DNA from: CAZPZZ01 sp964591245
Lineage (GTDB): Bacteria > Acidobacteriota > Vicinamibacteria > Vicinamibacterales > UBA8438
DNA length: 20,040 nt
Assembly: GCA_964591245.1 (NCBI GenBank)
Contig: CAZPZZ010000070.1
Coordinates: forward strand, 1-20,040
Reading direction: 5' to 3'
Under the pieces are notes generated by a model. That model saw nothing but the letters and a program-made list of their open reading frames with translations, did no database searches and was not told where the DNA came from. Of the stretch, positions 1-6,573 are shown piece by piece (position 1 is the stretch's first letter; each line of letters opens with the position of its first letter). Made by a program: the position numbers and the translations under genes.

Positions 1-1046
1 CCGGCACCGACGGCCAGACAGAGCACGGACCAAATAGGGGCATAGACGAGGCCCCCAAGTACAGCCCCAAGAATGGTCGGCGCTCCACCGATGAGCCCAA
101 GCCAGGCAAGCTGGCCAAGCCGAACCGGTTCCTGCGCCAATGGGGCTACAATCGCCAATCCTTCGGTTGTGTTGTGCAGGGTAAACCCAACAATAAGCAC
201 TGTACCCAGTGCAGCCTCACCGAGCGCAAACGCGGCGCCAATCGCCAGGCCTTCTCCAAAGTTATGTAGTCCGATACCAATCGCCACGAGCACCGCCAAC
301 ACCCAGCCCGCCGCTGGCTCGGCTCGCCTCCTCCCACGTAGCCAACCACCGATCATCTCAAGGCCGAGAAACGCAGCCAAACCGCCGAACACGAACAGGG
401 CCACCCCCTGGAGTGACCCAGGAGCGCGAGTAGCCGCCGCCAAACCATCGTGTCCAGCATCAACGAGCAAAAAGAGCAGCAGTCCAATCGTCAATGCCAG
501 CAGAAAATCGAGACCAGCACGACTCGCACGGGCAACCATTGGCCGCCAGAGCAAGCCAATAGCCACCGGAATCACGCCGACATACAAGCCGATCAAGGCA
601 AAAATCCCCAGAAACCTGAGATCCGGCGTCGGCGTCTTCACAGCTACGGCAACCTCGTGCTCGAAGGTCACCCCCGTGGACGTCACGATACGGATCACGT
701 GCGTGTCACCCTGGACCCAGGGATAGGGAATGTTCAGCGTCACCTGCCCCAAGTGACCCAATGTGCGCGCGGGCTCAGACGAGAACGACCAATACGCATC
801 GTCCACTTGCACCTGAGCGATGGTGACGGGATCAGGCCCATCATTTAGAACGTGAGCAACGATCCCGCTGTCTCGCAGCTCAACCCCTTGAAACGCAAGT
901 GCCTCTACCGGAGGATAATCGTCGCCCCGCAACGCGGAAGCCGGCCCCAACCAGACCAGGCCTCCCAACAATCCGCCCAGCAGCAACACTGGCAACAACC
1001 CAAACAGCCAACGCCACGTCGGTGAACCCTCAACGCGTTCAGCCAC
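1..1046 (-). CDS. ZIP-family divalent metal transporter with N-terminal extracytoplasmic domain (C-terminus beyond window)
   Basis: Inner-membrane permease of the ZIP (ZupT/GufA-like) family, expected to move Zn, Fe or Mn ions. The reading frame is open from a GTG at 1046 to the window edge, giving 348 codons without a stop. Two signature metal-binding helices are visible: HNFGEG at residues 261-266 and HNTTEG at 291-296. An N-terminal membrane anchor or signal (about 12-35) is followed by a soluble, beta-looking stretch (about 40-140), then membrane segments at roughly 145-167, 180-197, 214-232, 248-268, 280-300 and 315-335. The start codon overlaps the last 8 nt of the upstream multicopper oxidase, so the two genes are almost certainly co-transcribed and translationally coupled. 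The extra N-terminal domain is longer than in ZupT; its role is unknown. The family call is firm, the metal is not. Confidence 0.87.
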   Translation of the reverse strand, partial: MAERVEGSPTWRWLFGLLPVLLLGGLLGGLVWLGPASALRGDDYPPVEALAFQGVELRDSGIVAHVLNDGPDPVTIAQVQVDDAYWSFSSEPARTLGHLGQVTLNIPYPWVQGDTHVIRIVTSTGVTFEHEVAVAVKTPTPDLRFLGIFALIGLYVGVIPVAIGLLWRPMVARASRAGLDFLLALTIGLLLFLLVDAGHDGLAAATRAPGSLQGVALFVFGGLAAFLGLEMIGGWLRGRRRAEPAAGWVLAVLVAIGIGLHNFGEGLAIGAAFALGEAALGTVLIVGFTLHNTTEGLAIVAPLAQEPVRLGQLAWLGLIGGAPTILGAVLGGLVYAPIWSVLCLAVGA

Positions 1047-2136
1047 GGTTCGGCTCAGCCCGGAACAATCCCATCCAACCAAGTTCAGCAAACTCACTCT
1101 GATGTGCGTGGAACATGAACTCGCCGGGGTACCGAAACGTTGTCTCGAGGATTGCCCGCTCACCCTGGCAAAGCATGATCGTGTCAGTCGATTCGGTCGG
1201 GCGCAGCGACGTACCCGTGCGGAATACATCGAAAAACATGCCATGCAGGTGCAAACTGTTGATCAGATCGAATTCAGTCAGGTTAATCACGTACATCCGC
1301 ACCAACTGCCCCACCTGGACCGGGATCGGGTCCCGGGCATGGAAACTGGCCACGGTATTGACCGCGTACACCTCATTCTCGGCATCGAAATTGGTATCGA
1401 ATGCATTCAATACCATCACAAGCTCGTCGGCCGGGGGACGCGGGGTGGAACGAGGCGGATCAACGATAAACGCCCCGTACAAGCCTTTGTGGACATGCCG
1501 CTTCAGGGGATTCGCATGGCAATGATAGAGATGCACGCCGAACGGCTCAGCGTCGAACTCATAGACAAACCGATCGCCCGGCATAACCTGATGAGCAGGT
1601 AACGCGCCATCCATCTCCGGCCGATGCCACCCGTGAAAATGCAACGTATGGGGATGCGACCCCTGGTTTACGAAGTTGATCCGGATCCGATCACCGACCG
1701 TGGCACGAATCGTCGGACCAGGCACCTGTCCGTTGTAGGTCCAGGCGGGAAAGAAGACTCCCGGAGCGATCTCGATATCACGATCCACAGCGAAGAACTC
1801 ATACTCGCGGAGCATCGTGCCATCAGGGTTCGGCGTCTCGCGGTAGAAACGTGACCGCTCGTGCACAGGCAAGTCCGAGAAATTCCAGGATCGAAGAAAG
1901 GTCGCTGGATCGAAGAATTCCGTCGACACGCGGCCCACGGGCCCCATCGCTCCACCCAAGTGGTCAGGTCCTATGCCAGGCGCAGGGCGGGACGAACCAA
2001 CGCCTCCACCTTGCGACGAAACGACCGCGCCACCGGAGAGTGAACCCAAACCAGCCAAACGGAGCCACGCACGCCGAGACCAAGATTTTGATTCGGCGTG
2101 GTCAAGATTCCGTATTTGACCCATTGACAGTTTCAT
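1039..2136 (-). CDS. Two-domain multicopper oxidase, Tat-exported
   Basis: A 365-residue copper oxidase of the two-domain laccase / nitrite-reductase-like group. A twin-arginine motif (SRRAWL, residues 20-25) precedes a hydrophobic stretch, so export of the folded protein by Tat is expected. Domain 1 carries HPHTLHFHG (161-169) and HLYHCH (202-207) with His214 and a GLYG turn, which form a type 1 plus trinuclear ligand set. Domain 2 carries HLHG (296-299) and HAH (343-345), where the usual Cys of HCH is Ala. A type 1 copper only in domain 1 matches the type C two-domain arrangement. The substrate cannot be read from sequence; metal-ion or phenol oxidation are both family activities. It overlaps the ZIP gene and faces a DtxR-type regulator. 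ATG 2136 has no clear Shine-Dalgarno, and the predicted -10 box lies only about 14 nt upstream, so the mRNA may be nearly leaderless or start at Met5 (2124). Confidence 0.9.
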   Translation of the reverse strand: MKLSMGQIRNLDHAESKSWSRRAWLRLAGLGSLSGGAVVSSQGGGVGSSRPAPGIGPDHLGGAMGPVGRVSTEFFDPATFLRSWNFSDLPVHERSRFYRETPNPDGTMLREYEFFAVDRDIEIAPGVFFPAWTYNGQVPGPTIRATVGDRIRINFVNQGSHPHTLHFHGWHRPEMDGALPAHQVMPGDRFVYEFDAEPFGVHLYHCHANPLKRHVHKGLYGAFIVDPPRSTPRPPADELVMVLNAFDTNFDAENEVYAVNTVASFHARDPIPVQVGQLVRMYVINLTEFDLINSLHLHGMFFDVFRTGTSLRPTESTDTIMLCQGERAILETTFRYPGEFMFHAHQSEFAELGWMGLFRAEPNRG

Positions 2137-2149
2137 TTTGACTATTCAA

Positions 2150-2179
2150 AACATAGAATGACAAAGGTTAAAAAGTCAA
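2150..2179 (-). promoter_or_regulatory. Predicted sigma-70 promoter of the copper oxidase-ZIP operon
   Basis: On the minus strand TTGACT (2179-2174) and TATGTT (2155-2150) are separated by 18 nt. The element sits between the oxidase start and the divergent DtxR-type gene. Several TTGAC/GTCAA words and a repeated TAGAATG (2154-2160, 2188-2194) surround it, as might be expected for an operator, but I cannot define a consensus site. Confidence 0.5.
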
Positions 2180-2202
2180 CTACACACTAGAATGTCAACA
2201 GG

Positions 2203-2883
2203 ATGCTTCCCTCTAGTACTGTCGAAAACTATCTGAAGGCCCTCTATCAGGCCGAGTCTGCACGGGATGACCAACAACTCATCCCGATGGGGCAGCTAGC
2301 GTCAGCGGTGGGTGTGGCGCCAGGCACGGCGACCACAATGGTCAAAGCTCTGGCCGAATCCGGTCTCGTGGAGTACGAACCGTATGCGGGGGTCCGGTTA
2401 TCCTCCTCAGGAACCAAACTGGCAGCGCTCGTGCTGCGACGGCACCGGCTGATCGAACAGTTCCTCGTAGAGATCATGGGCATGAGCTGGGCAGAGGTTC
2501 ACGAAGATGCCGAACAACTCGAGCACGTTGTCTCGGATCGTCTGATCGATCGGATGGATGCCATGCTCGGACATCCATCTGTAGATCCTCACGGAGATCC
2601 AATCCCCACTCCTGATGGGTCCATGGAAGCGCGACACTATCATTCGCTGCTCACCTGTCCGCTCCAAACGCCCGTTACGATCACCCGTGTCACTGATCAG
2701 GATGCCAGCTTTCTGCGATTTTTAGAGGCTCAGGCCCTCAAACCTGGCCAGTCGATCAAAGTGGAGGCGCGGGATGCAGACGCAGACAGCGTCCAGCTGA
2801 ACACCGACGGTGAACGGCGAATCACGCTTGGTACGAAAGCGGCGTCAAAAGTTTTGATCGAAGTCCCCCAGGAGCATGCGTGA
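2203..2883 (+). CDS. DtxR/MntR-family metal-dependent transcriptional regulator
   Basis: A 226-residue cytoplasmic repressor of the DtxR/IdeR/MntR family, which binds Fe(II) or Mn(II) and then DNA. The N-terminal winged helix spans about 1-70. The dimerisation and metal-binding helices follow, with ligands lining up with DtxR as His81, Glu85, His100, Glu107 and His108. The DtxR Cys102 position is Glu104 and the Met10 position is Asn9; an acidic residue at the former is reminiscent of Mn-sensing members, but this is inference. A FeoA/SH3-like third domain occupies about 150-226. It is divergent from the copper oxidase-ZIP operon across 66 nt, so that operon is its obvious target. No strong Shine-Dalgarno precedes ATG 2203, and another ATG at 2192 is out of frame. 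Confidence 0.9.
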   Translation: MLPSSTVENYLKALYQAESARDDQQLIPMGQLASAVGVAPGTATTMVKALAESGLVEYEPYAGVRLSSSGTKLAALVLRRHRLIEQFLVEIMGMSWAEVHEDAEQLEHVVSDRLIDRMDAMLGHPSVDPHGDPIPTPDGSMEARHYHSLLTCPLQTPVTITRVTDQDASFLRFLEAQALKPGQSIKVEARDADADSVQLNTDGERRITLGTKAASKVLIEVPQEHA

Positions 2884-2891
2884 CCCGATCG

Positions 2892-3311
2892 TTACCCCAG
2901 ATCGCTGTATGTCGCTCGGGAGGATGGCGTTTCCCAGAGAGTCACGCGCGCGACCGGAAGACCAGCGTCCCTGACCTGTTCGTAGAGAAGCCGTGCGATG
3001 CACTCCGCGGTGGGGTTTACATCCACAACATAAACGGGTTCTCCCAAAGCGTGCAGCGCTTCGACTAGGGGATCATCCCGACGCAGGATCATCTTGTGGT
3101 CGAGCTCTCGCTTGACCCAGGCTTCGACAACTCGCTTGATCTCACCAAAGTCGCGCACCATGGCGCTATCATCAAGAGCTTCTGCGCGGATTTCAATCTC
3201 CGCGACCGCGTTGTGACCGTGAGGATGTCGGCACACGCCTTCGTAGTCCACCAAACGGTGCCCGTAGCAGAACTCGATACGTTTCACGACAGAATACATC
3301 TGCCCACTCAT
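2892..3311 (-). CDS. queD: 6-pyruvoyl-tetrahydropterin synthase / QueD-family protein
   Basis: A 139-residue T-fold enzyme. QueD converts dihydroneopterin triphosphate to 6-carboxy-tetrahydropterin in queuosine precursor synthesis; related PTPS enzymes act in pterin synthesis. Zn ligands His18, His31 and His33 are present, with the Cys-x3-His-Gly-His arrangement (Cys27 to His33) that marks QueD-type catalysis, plus Asp71-His72 and the C-terminal Glu127. Full length for the family. Its ATG overlaps the stop of the upstream DHS-like gene as ATGA (3308-3311), so the two form an operon. No other queuosine genes (queC, queE, queF) are in the window, so the queD role is probable rather than proven. 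It ends 8 nt from the convergent DtxR-type gene. Confidence 0.85.
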   Translation of the reverse strand: MSGQMYSVVKRIEFCYGHRLVDYEGVCRHPHGHNAVAEIEIRAEALDDSAMVRDFGEIKRVVEAWVKRELDHKMILRRDDPLVEALHALGEPVYVVDVNPTAECIARLLYEQVRDAGLPVARVTLWETPSSRATYSDLG

Positions 3312-4522
3312 TCTGAAGGCTCCCGAACTCCCGAACCAGCAAGAGGGCCACGGGCTTGCTTCCTTAGATCGGCCAGCAACGTCTCACGCTGGTCGTAGAG
3401 TCGACGTTGCTTCCTCCGTCCATTCTCCGATCCAATGACGTACTCGCACAGGATTGGGAAAGCGATCGTCGAATCGCAGTAGGCCACCACCGAGTCGGGC
3501 AACATACCCGGCTTGACCTTGCCCCAACTCACCGCTTCAGAGGGCGTAGCCCCAGAGAGTCCCCCCCATACAACTTGATCAGTCGTGATCTGCACAAAAT
3601 AGTCGGTGCCGCCCTTTTCGATTCCATAGATCTCCCAGAGCGTCGGCTGTCCTTGAAGGTAGAAATTCTTCGGCGACCCTCCACCCAGGATGACACATCC
3701 ATTTCGGGTGCCACCGAGAACAATCGCAGCCACCTCGTTGACATCGCGGTTCGGATCCAACCGGCAACCGCCGTCGTTCAGGAGCGCCTCAGCCGCAAGA
3801 TTCATCCCGATAGAGCTGTCACCAGGCGATGAGGTGTAGACCGGTACACCACAGGCGGCCGCACACGCGACCACCGAGTACGCCTCGCAGCCAGGGATAC
3901 GATTCATCAGGTCACGACCCAGTGCATAGTGAAACGTCGCGGACGAAACCGGGCCATCAAGAGTCTGACCACTCAAGAACTCGCGCAGATAGGCGTCGGT
4001 GTCGAGTAGTACCTGGGCGGGAAAAAGGACATCGTAAATCCGGATGATCCCGTCGCGGTGGAGCTCCACGTCATCAAGAAACGGCGATCCACGATGCAAC
4101 GTAAAATTCAATGCATAGTGGAGGTCGTGGTACAGGTTGGCTCCTGTACTGATCACAAAGTCCACCAAACCACGCTCCAGCAGAGTGATCACGCAACCAC
4201 CCAAGCCAGCAGGGGTCAGGGCGCCAGCGACCGTCAACCCGACAGTCGTATCGTGTGTGGGTGCGAGCATTTTGTCGGCAAAGACGTGGCAGGCCTCCGC
4301 GAGTCGCCCCGCATTGAACGCCTGGAAACCGTCGTCAACCAGACGTCGGACATGCTCGTTTCCCTGCGGCCGGTAATATCGGATCGGCTTGCCCTGTAGA
4401 TGACGACGGGAGGGTAAGTGTGGATAACCAGACATATGGTCGCGCGCCCCAAACAGCACAGGGAATCCGCGTTGTTCCCGCGGAGCATATTCAAAGCAAG
4501 CGGGGCACCGGCAGTGTAACAT
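3308..4522 (-). CDS. Deoxyhypusine synthase-like protein
   Basis: Member of the deoxyhypusine synthase (DHS) superfamily, NAD-dependent enzymes that transfer the aminobutyl group of spermidine. The family core is clear: an STGANLYHD motif in the N-terminal half, a TSSPGDSSIG segment, a GGGSPKN glycine-rich turn, and EAVSWGK near the end, whose Lys335 lines up with the catalytic lysine of eukaryotic DHS. Bacteria lack eIF5A, so the substrate is not eIF5A; bacterial relatives are generally linked to polyamine (homospermidine-type) chemistry, but the reaction here is unproven. Start is uncertain. ATG 4522 has a weak AGAG upstream and adds a Cys-rich lead (Cys4, Cys6, Cys9). The internal ATG at 4435 gives a 375-residue protein closer to family length. 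It is translationally coupled to the QueD-like gene and divergent from a sigma-54 activator. Confidence 0.85.
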   Translation of the reverse strand: MLHCRCPACFEYAPREQRGFPVLFGARDHMSGYPHLPSRRHLQGKPIRYYRPQGNEHVRRLVDDGFQAFNAGRLAEACHVFADKMLAPTHDTTVGLTVAGALTPAGLGGCVITLLERGLVDFVISTGANLYHDLHYALNFTLHRGSPFLDDVELHRDGIIRIYDVLFPAQVLLDTDAYLREFLSGQTLDGPVSSATFHYALGRDLMNRIPGCEAYSVVACAAACGVPVYTSSPGDSSIGMNLAAEALLNDGGCRLDPNRDVNEVAAIVLGGTRNGCVILGGGSPKNFYLQGQPTLWEIYGIEKGGTDYFVQITTDQVVWGGLSGATPSEAVSWGKVKPGMLPDSVVAYCDSTIAFPILCEYVIGSENGRRKQRRLYDQRETLLADLRKQARGPLAGSGVREPSE

Positions 4523-4597
4523 CCAACATCTCTACCGCTCCGGCATCGGCGGTATACTGGAGTCTTCCATTGGACAGGCCCCGCGTTAGGAGTTCAT

Positions 4598-5959
4598 TTG
4601 CGCTCGAGCCAAACACCGGCCCAAGACCCAGCAGAGGCCGACATCCGGGCGCGTTTTCATTCGCTCGTCAAATCCCCCCTGCGCGCCAGCCTGCTCCGCC
4701 TTCTTCACGAGCATCCCGACCAGACGTTCGCCCTGAACACACTCAAACAACGCGTCGGGCACATGCAACGGGACGTCGAGAACTGCATGCTGGAACTGGA
4801 AACGTTCGGACTTGCCCAGCGCCGGTCGAGCACGCCTCCACAGTACGCCGCTAACTCGCCCTCTGTACCAATCGCCCAGAAGCTCCTCAACGACTTTCTT
4901 GTCCAACGGGGTCACCCTAGCCAAGAAGATCAATCACCCGCCGTTCAACGCTTCCGTGAGCTGATCGGTAATGACGAGAAAATGCTGGTGGTCTTCGAGT
5001 GGATTCGTATGGCCGCCAAATCAGACATTGCGGTTCTCGTCCTAGGTCCCACCGGCACGGGTAAAGAAGTCGTCGCGCGGATGATCCACGAGTTGAGCCA
5101 ACGTGGCCCCGATCGCTTCCAGGCCGTCAACTGTGCAGCACTCCCCGATTCTCTCTTCGAGTCGGAAATGTTCGGATACGAAAAGGGCGCCTTCACTGGC
5201 GCGAATGATCGAAAACCAGGGCGCATCGAGCTGGCCAACAACGGCACCCTGTTTCTCGACGAAATCGGCGACCTCTCGCCAACCGCCCAGGCCAAGCTCC
5301 TTCGTGTATTAGAGGATCGGCAGGTAGAACGACTGGGAAGCCGTCACTCCATCGCCGTCGATTTTCGGTTGATATCGGCGACGAACCAACCACTGGACCA
5401 ATTCATACAGGATCGTCGTTTCCGCGAAGACCTCTACTACCGAGTCAACGCCTTCTCAATCAGATTGCCCTCCCTCAGGGAACGGGCGTCCGACATTCCG
5501 CTTCTGGCCAGACGACTTCTCGCCCGCTACTGCGAGTCGAACGGACTCGACAGCGACGAAAAGACGTTAGCTGACGATGCCATTGCCCGGTTGGGTGAGT
5601 ATCACTGGCCAGGTAACATCCGCGAGCTGGAAAGTACTGTGGCGCGTGCCGCCGTGTCTACGCCAGGCCACGTGATCACCGCCAATTACATCCATTTCCT
5701 TCATCCCATTGAATCGGCCACGGCGGCACCCTCCCCACAACTAGTCTCCCTGCGGGAAGCAGAACGATTACATGTCCAACGTGTGCTTGACGCAATGGGC
5801 TGGAACAAGAAACAAGCGGCCAGAACGCTCGGGATCAGTCGAGGCACACTGTATCGGAAGATTCTCGATTACGAACTCACACCCGGGGAACCGACCACCA
5901 CAACAGAACGATGTGAAACACAGCCCCCTGCGGGGTCAGTCCGACGGGGTTTTCGCTAA
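4598..5959 (+). CDS. Sigma-54-dependent transcriptional activator (NtrC-family AAA+, Fis-type HTH)
   Basis: A 453-residue enhancer-binding protein that uses ATP to open sigma-54 promoters. Visible: Walker A GPTGTGKE (150-157), the sigma-54 contact loop GAFTGA (197-202), Walker B with FLDEIGD (219-225), the RFREDLYYR segment (274-282), WPGNIREL (337-344) and a Fis-like helix-turn-helix at about 402-420. There is no receiver, GAF or PAS domain. Residues about 25-80 look like a winged-helix module, so the signal it reads is unknown. The start is TTG 4598, chosen because TAGGAG lies 5 nt upstream. A -10-like TATACT at 4553-4558 could serve it, but no good -35 is seen. It is divergent from the DHS-like/QueD pair. 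A roughly 30-residue tail follows the HTH. Confidence 0.92.
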   Translation: MRSSQTPAQDPAEADIRARFHSLVKSPLRASLLRLLHEHPDQTFALNTLKQRVGHMQRDVENCMLELETFGLAQRRSSTPPQYAANSPSVPIAQKLLNDFLVQRGHPSQEDQSPAVQRFRELIGNDEKMLVVFEWIRMAAKSDIAVLVLGPTGTGKEVVARMIHELSQRGPDRFQAVNCAALPDSLFESEMFGYEKGAFTGANDRKPGRIELANNGTLFLDEIGDLSPTAQAKLLRVLEDRQVERLGSRHSIAVDFRLISATNQPLDQFIQDRRFREDLYYRVNAFSIRLPSLRERASDIPLLARRLLARYCESNGLDSDEKTLADDAIARLGEYHWPGNIRELESTVARAAVSTPGHVITANYIHFLHPIESATAAPSPQLVSLREAERLHVQRVLDAMGWNKKQAARTLGISRGTLYRKILDYELTPGEPTTTTERCETQPPAGSVRRGFR

Positions 5960-5967
5960 CTGTACGA

Positions 5968-6210
5968 TTACGGATCCTCGATCCAGTCAGGTCGGCGGCC
6001 GGAGACCCCCGTCAGGACCAGCGCCGCGCCGGTTCCGCCCAACACCAATCCAAGACCATCGGTCATCCACCCCTCCCACGAGAAGTCACCGGTGGCAAGG
6101 ACGATCGCCGGAATCACGAGCATAACGCCGCCAAAGAGCGCAACCGGCCGACTCAGCGCAAGCCGGAGCAACACACCACGAACGCGTCTGGTCGACCTCG
6201 GAGCCGACAT
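5968..6210 (-). CDS. Small two-helix membrane protein, unknown function
   Basis: About 80 residues (87 if it starts at TTG 6231). A basic N-terminus (APRSTRRVRG) is followed by two hydrophobic segments, roughly VALFGGVMLVIPAIVLA and LGLVLGGTGAALVLTGV, joined by a short loop with two Trp. This predicts an inner-membrane hairpin with both ends in the cytoplasm. I do not recognise the family. It is the last gene of a minus-strand run behind the BON protein and fabI. Starts at 6231 (TTG), 6219 (ATG) and 6210 (ATG) are all possible; GAGGT and GGTGG sequences nearby do not decide between them. It converges with the sigma-54 activator, 8 nt apart. Confidence 0.6.
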   Translation of the reverse strand: MSAPRSTRRVRGVLLRLALSRPVALFGGVMLVIPAIVLATGDFSWEGWMTDGLGLVLGGTGAALVLTGVSGRRPDWIEDP

Positions 6211-6246
6211 TCCACCCATTACCTCAACCAATCGAACACGGATACG

Positions 6247-6573
6247 CTACCCCGGTGGGTCCGGTGTGATCTGCAATCTCACGACGACGTCGGTCACCCC
6301 GTCGATGCTTCGGGCCAAACGCTCCGCTTCGCGGGCAACCGCCACAGAGCTGACGCGTCCAGTCAACGTCACAATGCCGGACATCGTACCGGCCTGAATC
6401 GCCATCCTGGTCAGCCCGGCGCCACGCAAGAACGCCGTCGTAACCCGAGTCGTGATAGCGGAATCTGAGGGGTCGCGCTCAAGGGTAGTCGCACAAACCG
6501 CCGTGGCGACCACAATAGCGGCAACCACGGGAGACAAGCGGAACCGGTGCAAACAGTAACTGCCACTCATCAC
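6247..6573 (-). CDS. Exported BON-domain protein
   Basis: A 108-residue protein: an N-terminal hydrophobic signal (about residues 10-28, ending near AVCATT) followed by one BON domain (about 38-104) with the typical pattern ending in GVTDVVVRLQI. BON domains occur in periplasmic or outer-membrane proteins such as OsmY and are thought to bind phospholipid or other envelope partners. The Cys in the signal region is not in a good lipobox (TAVC), so lipidation is doubtful. Its GTG start (6573) directly abuts the fabI stop; ATG 6570 is the next codon and equally possible. Coupling to fabI suggests shared expression with fatty-acid synthesis genes; a functional link is only inference. Confidence 0.8.
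   Translation of the reverse strand: MMSGSYCLHRFRLSPVVAAIVVATAVCATTLERDPSDSAITTRVTTAFLRGAGLTRMAIQAGTMSGIVTLTGRVSSVAVAREAERLARSIDGVTDVVVRLQITPDPPG

Noticed and set aside
73..848. Plus-strand open frames (217 and 132 residues) over the start of the window
   Set aside because: They lie antisense to the ZIP transporter, whose minus-strand translation shows clear HN-x2-EG motifs; their compositions are not protein-like.
1102..1602. 166-residue plus-strand frame inside the copper oxidase
   Set aside because: It is a shadow of the oxidase; the His-rich copper motifs are on the minus strand.
5925..5954. CCCC/GGGG hairpin and a GGGGTTTT run at the end of the sigma-54 activator as an intrinsic terminator
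   Set aside because: The tight hairpin (5925-5935) is not followed by T residues, the version ending in TTTT needs a 4-bp stem across a long loop, and all of it lies inside the coding sequence.
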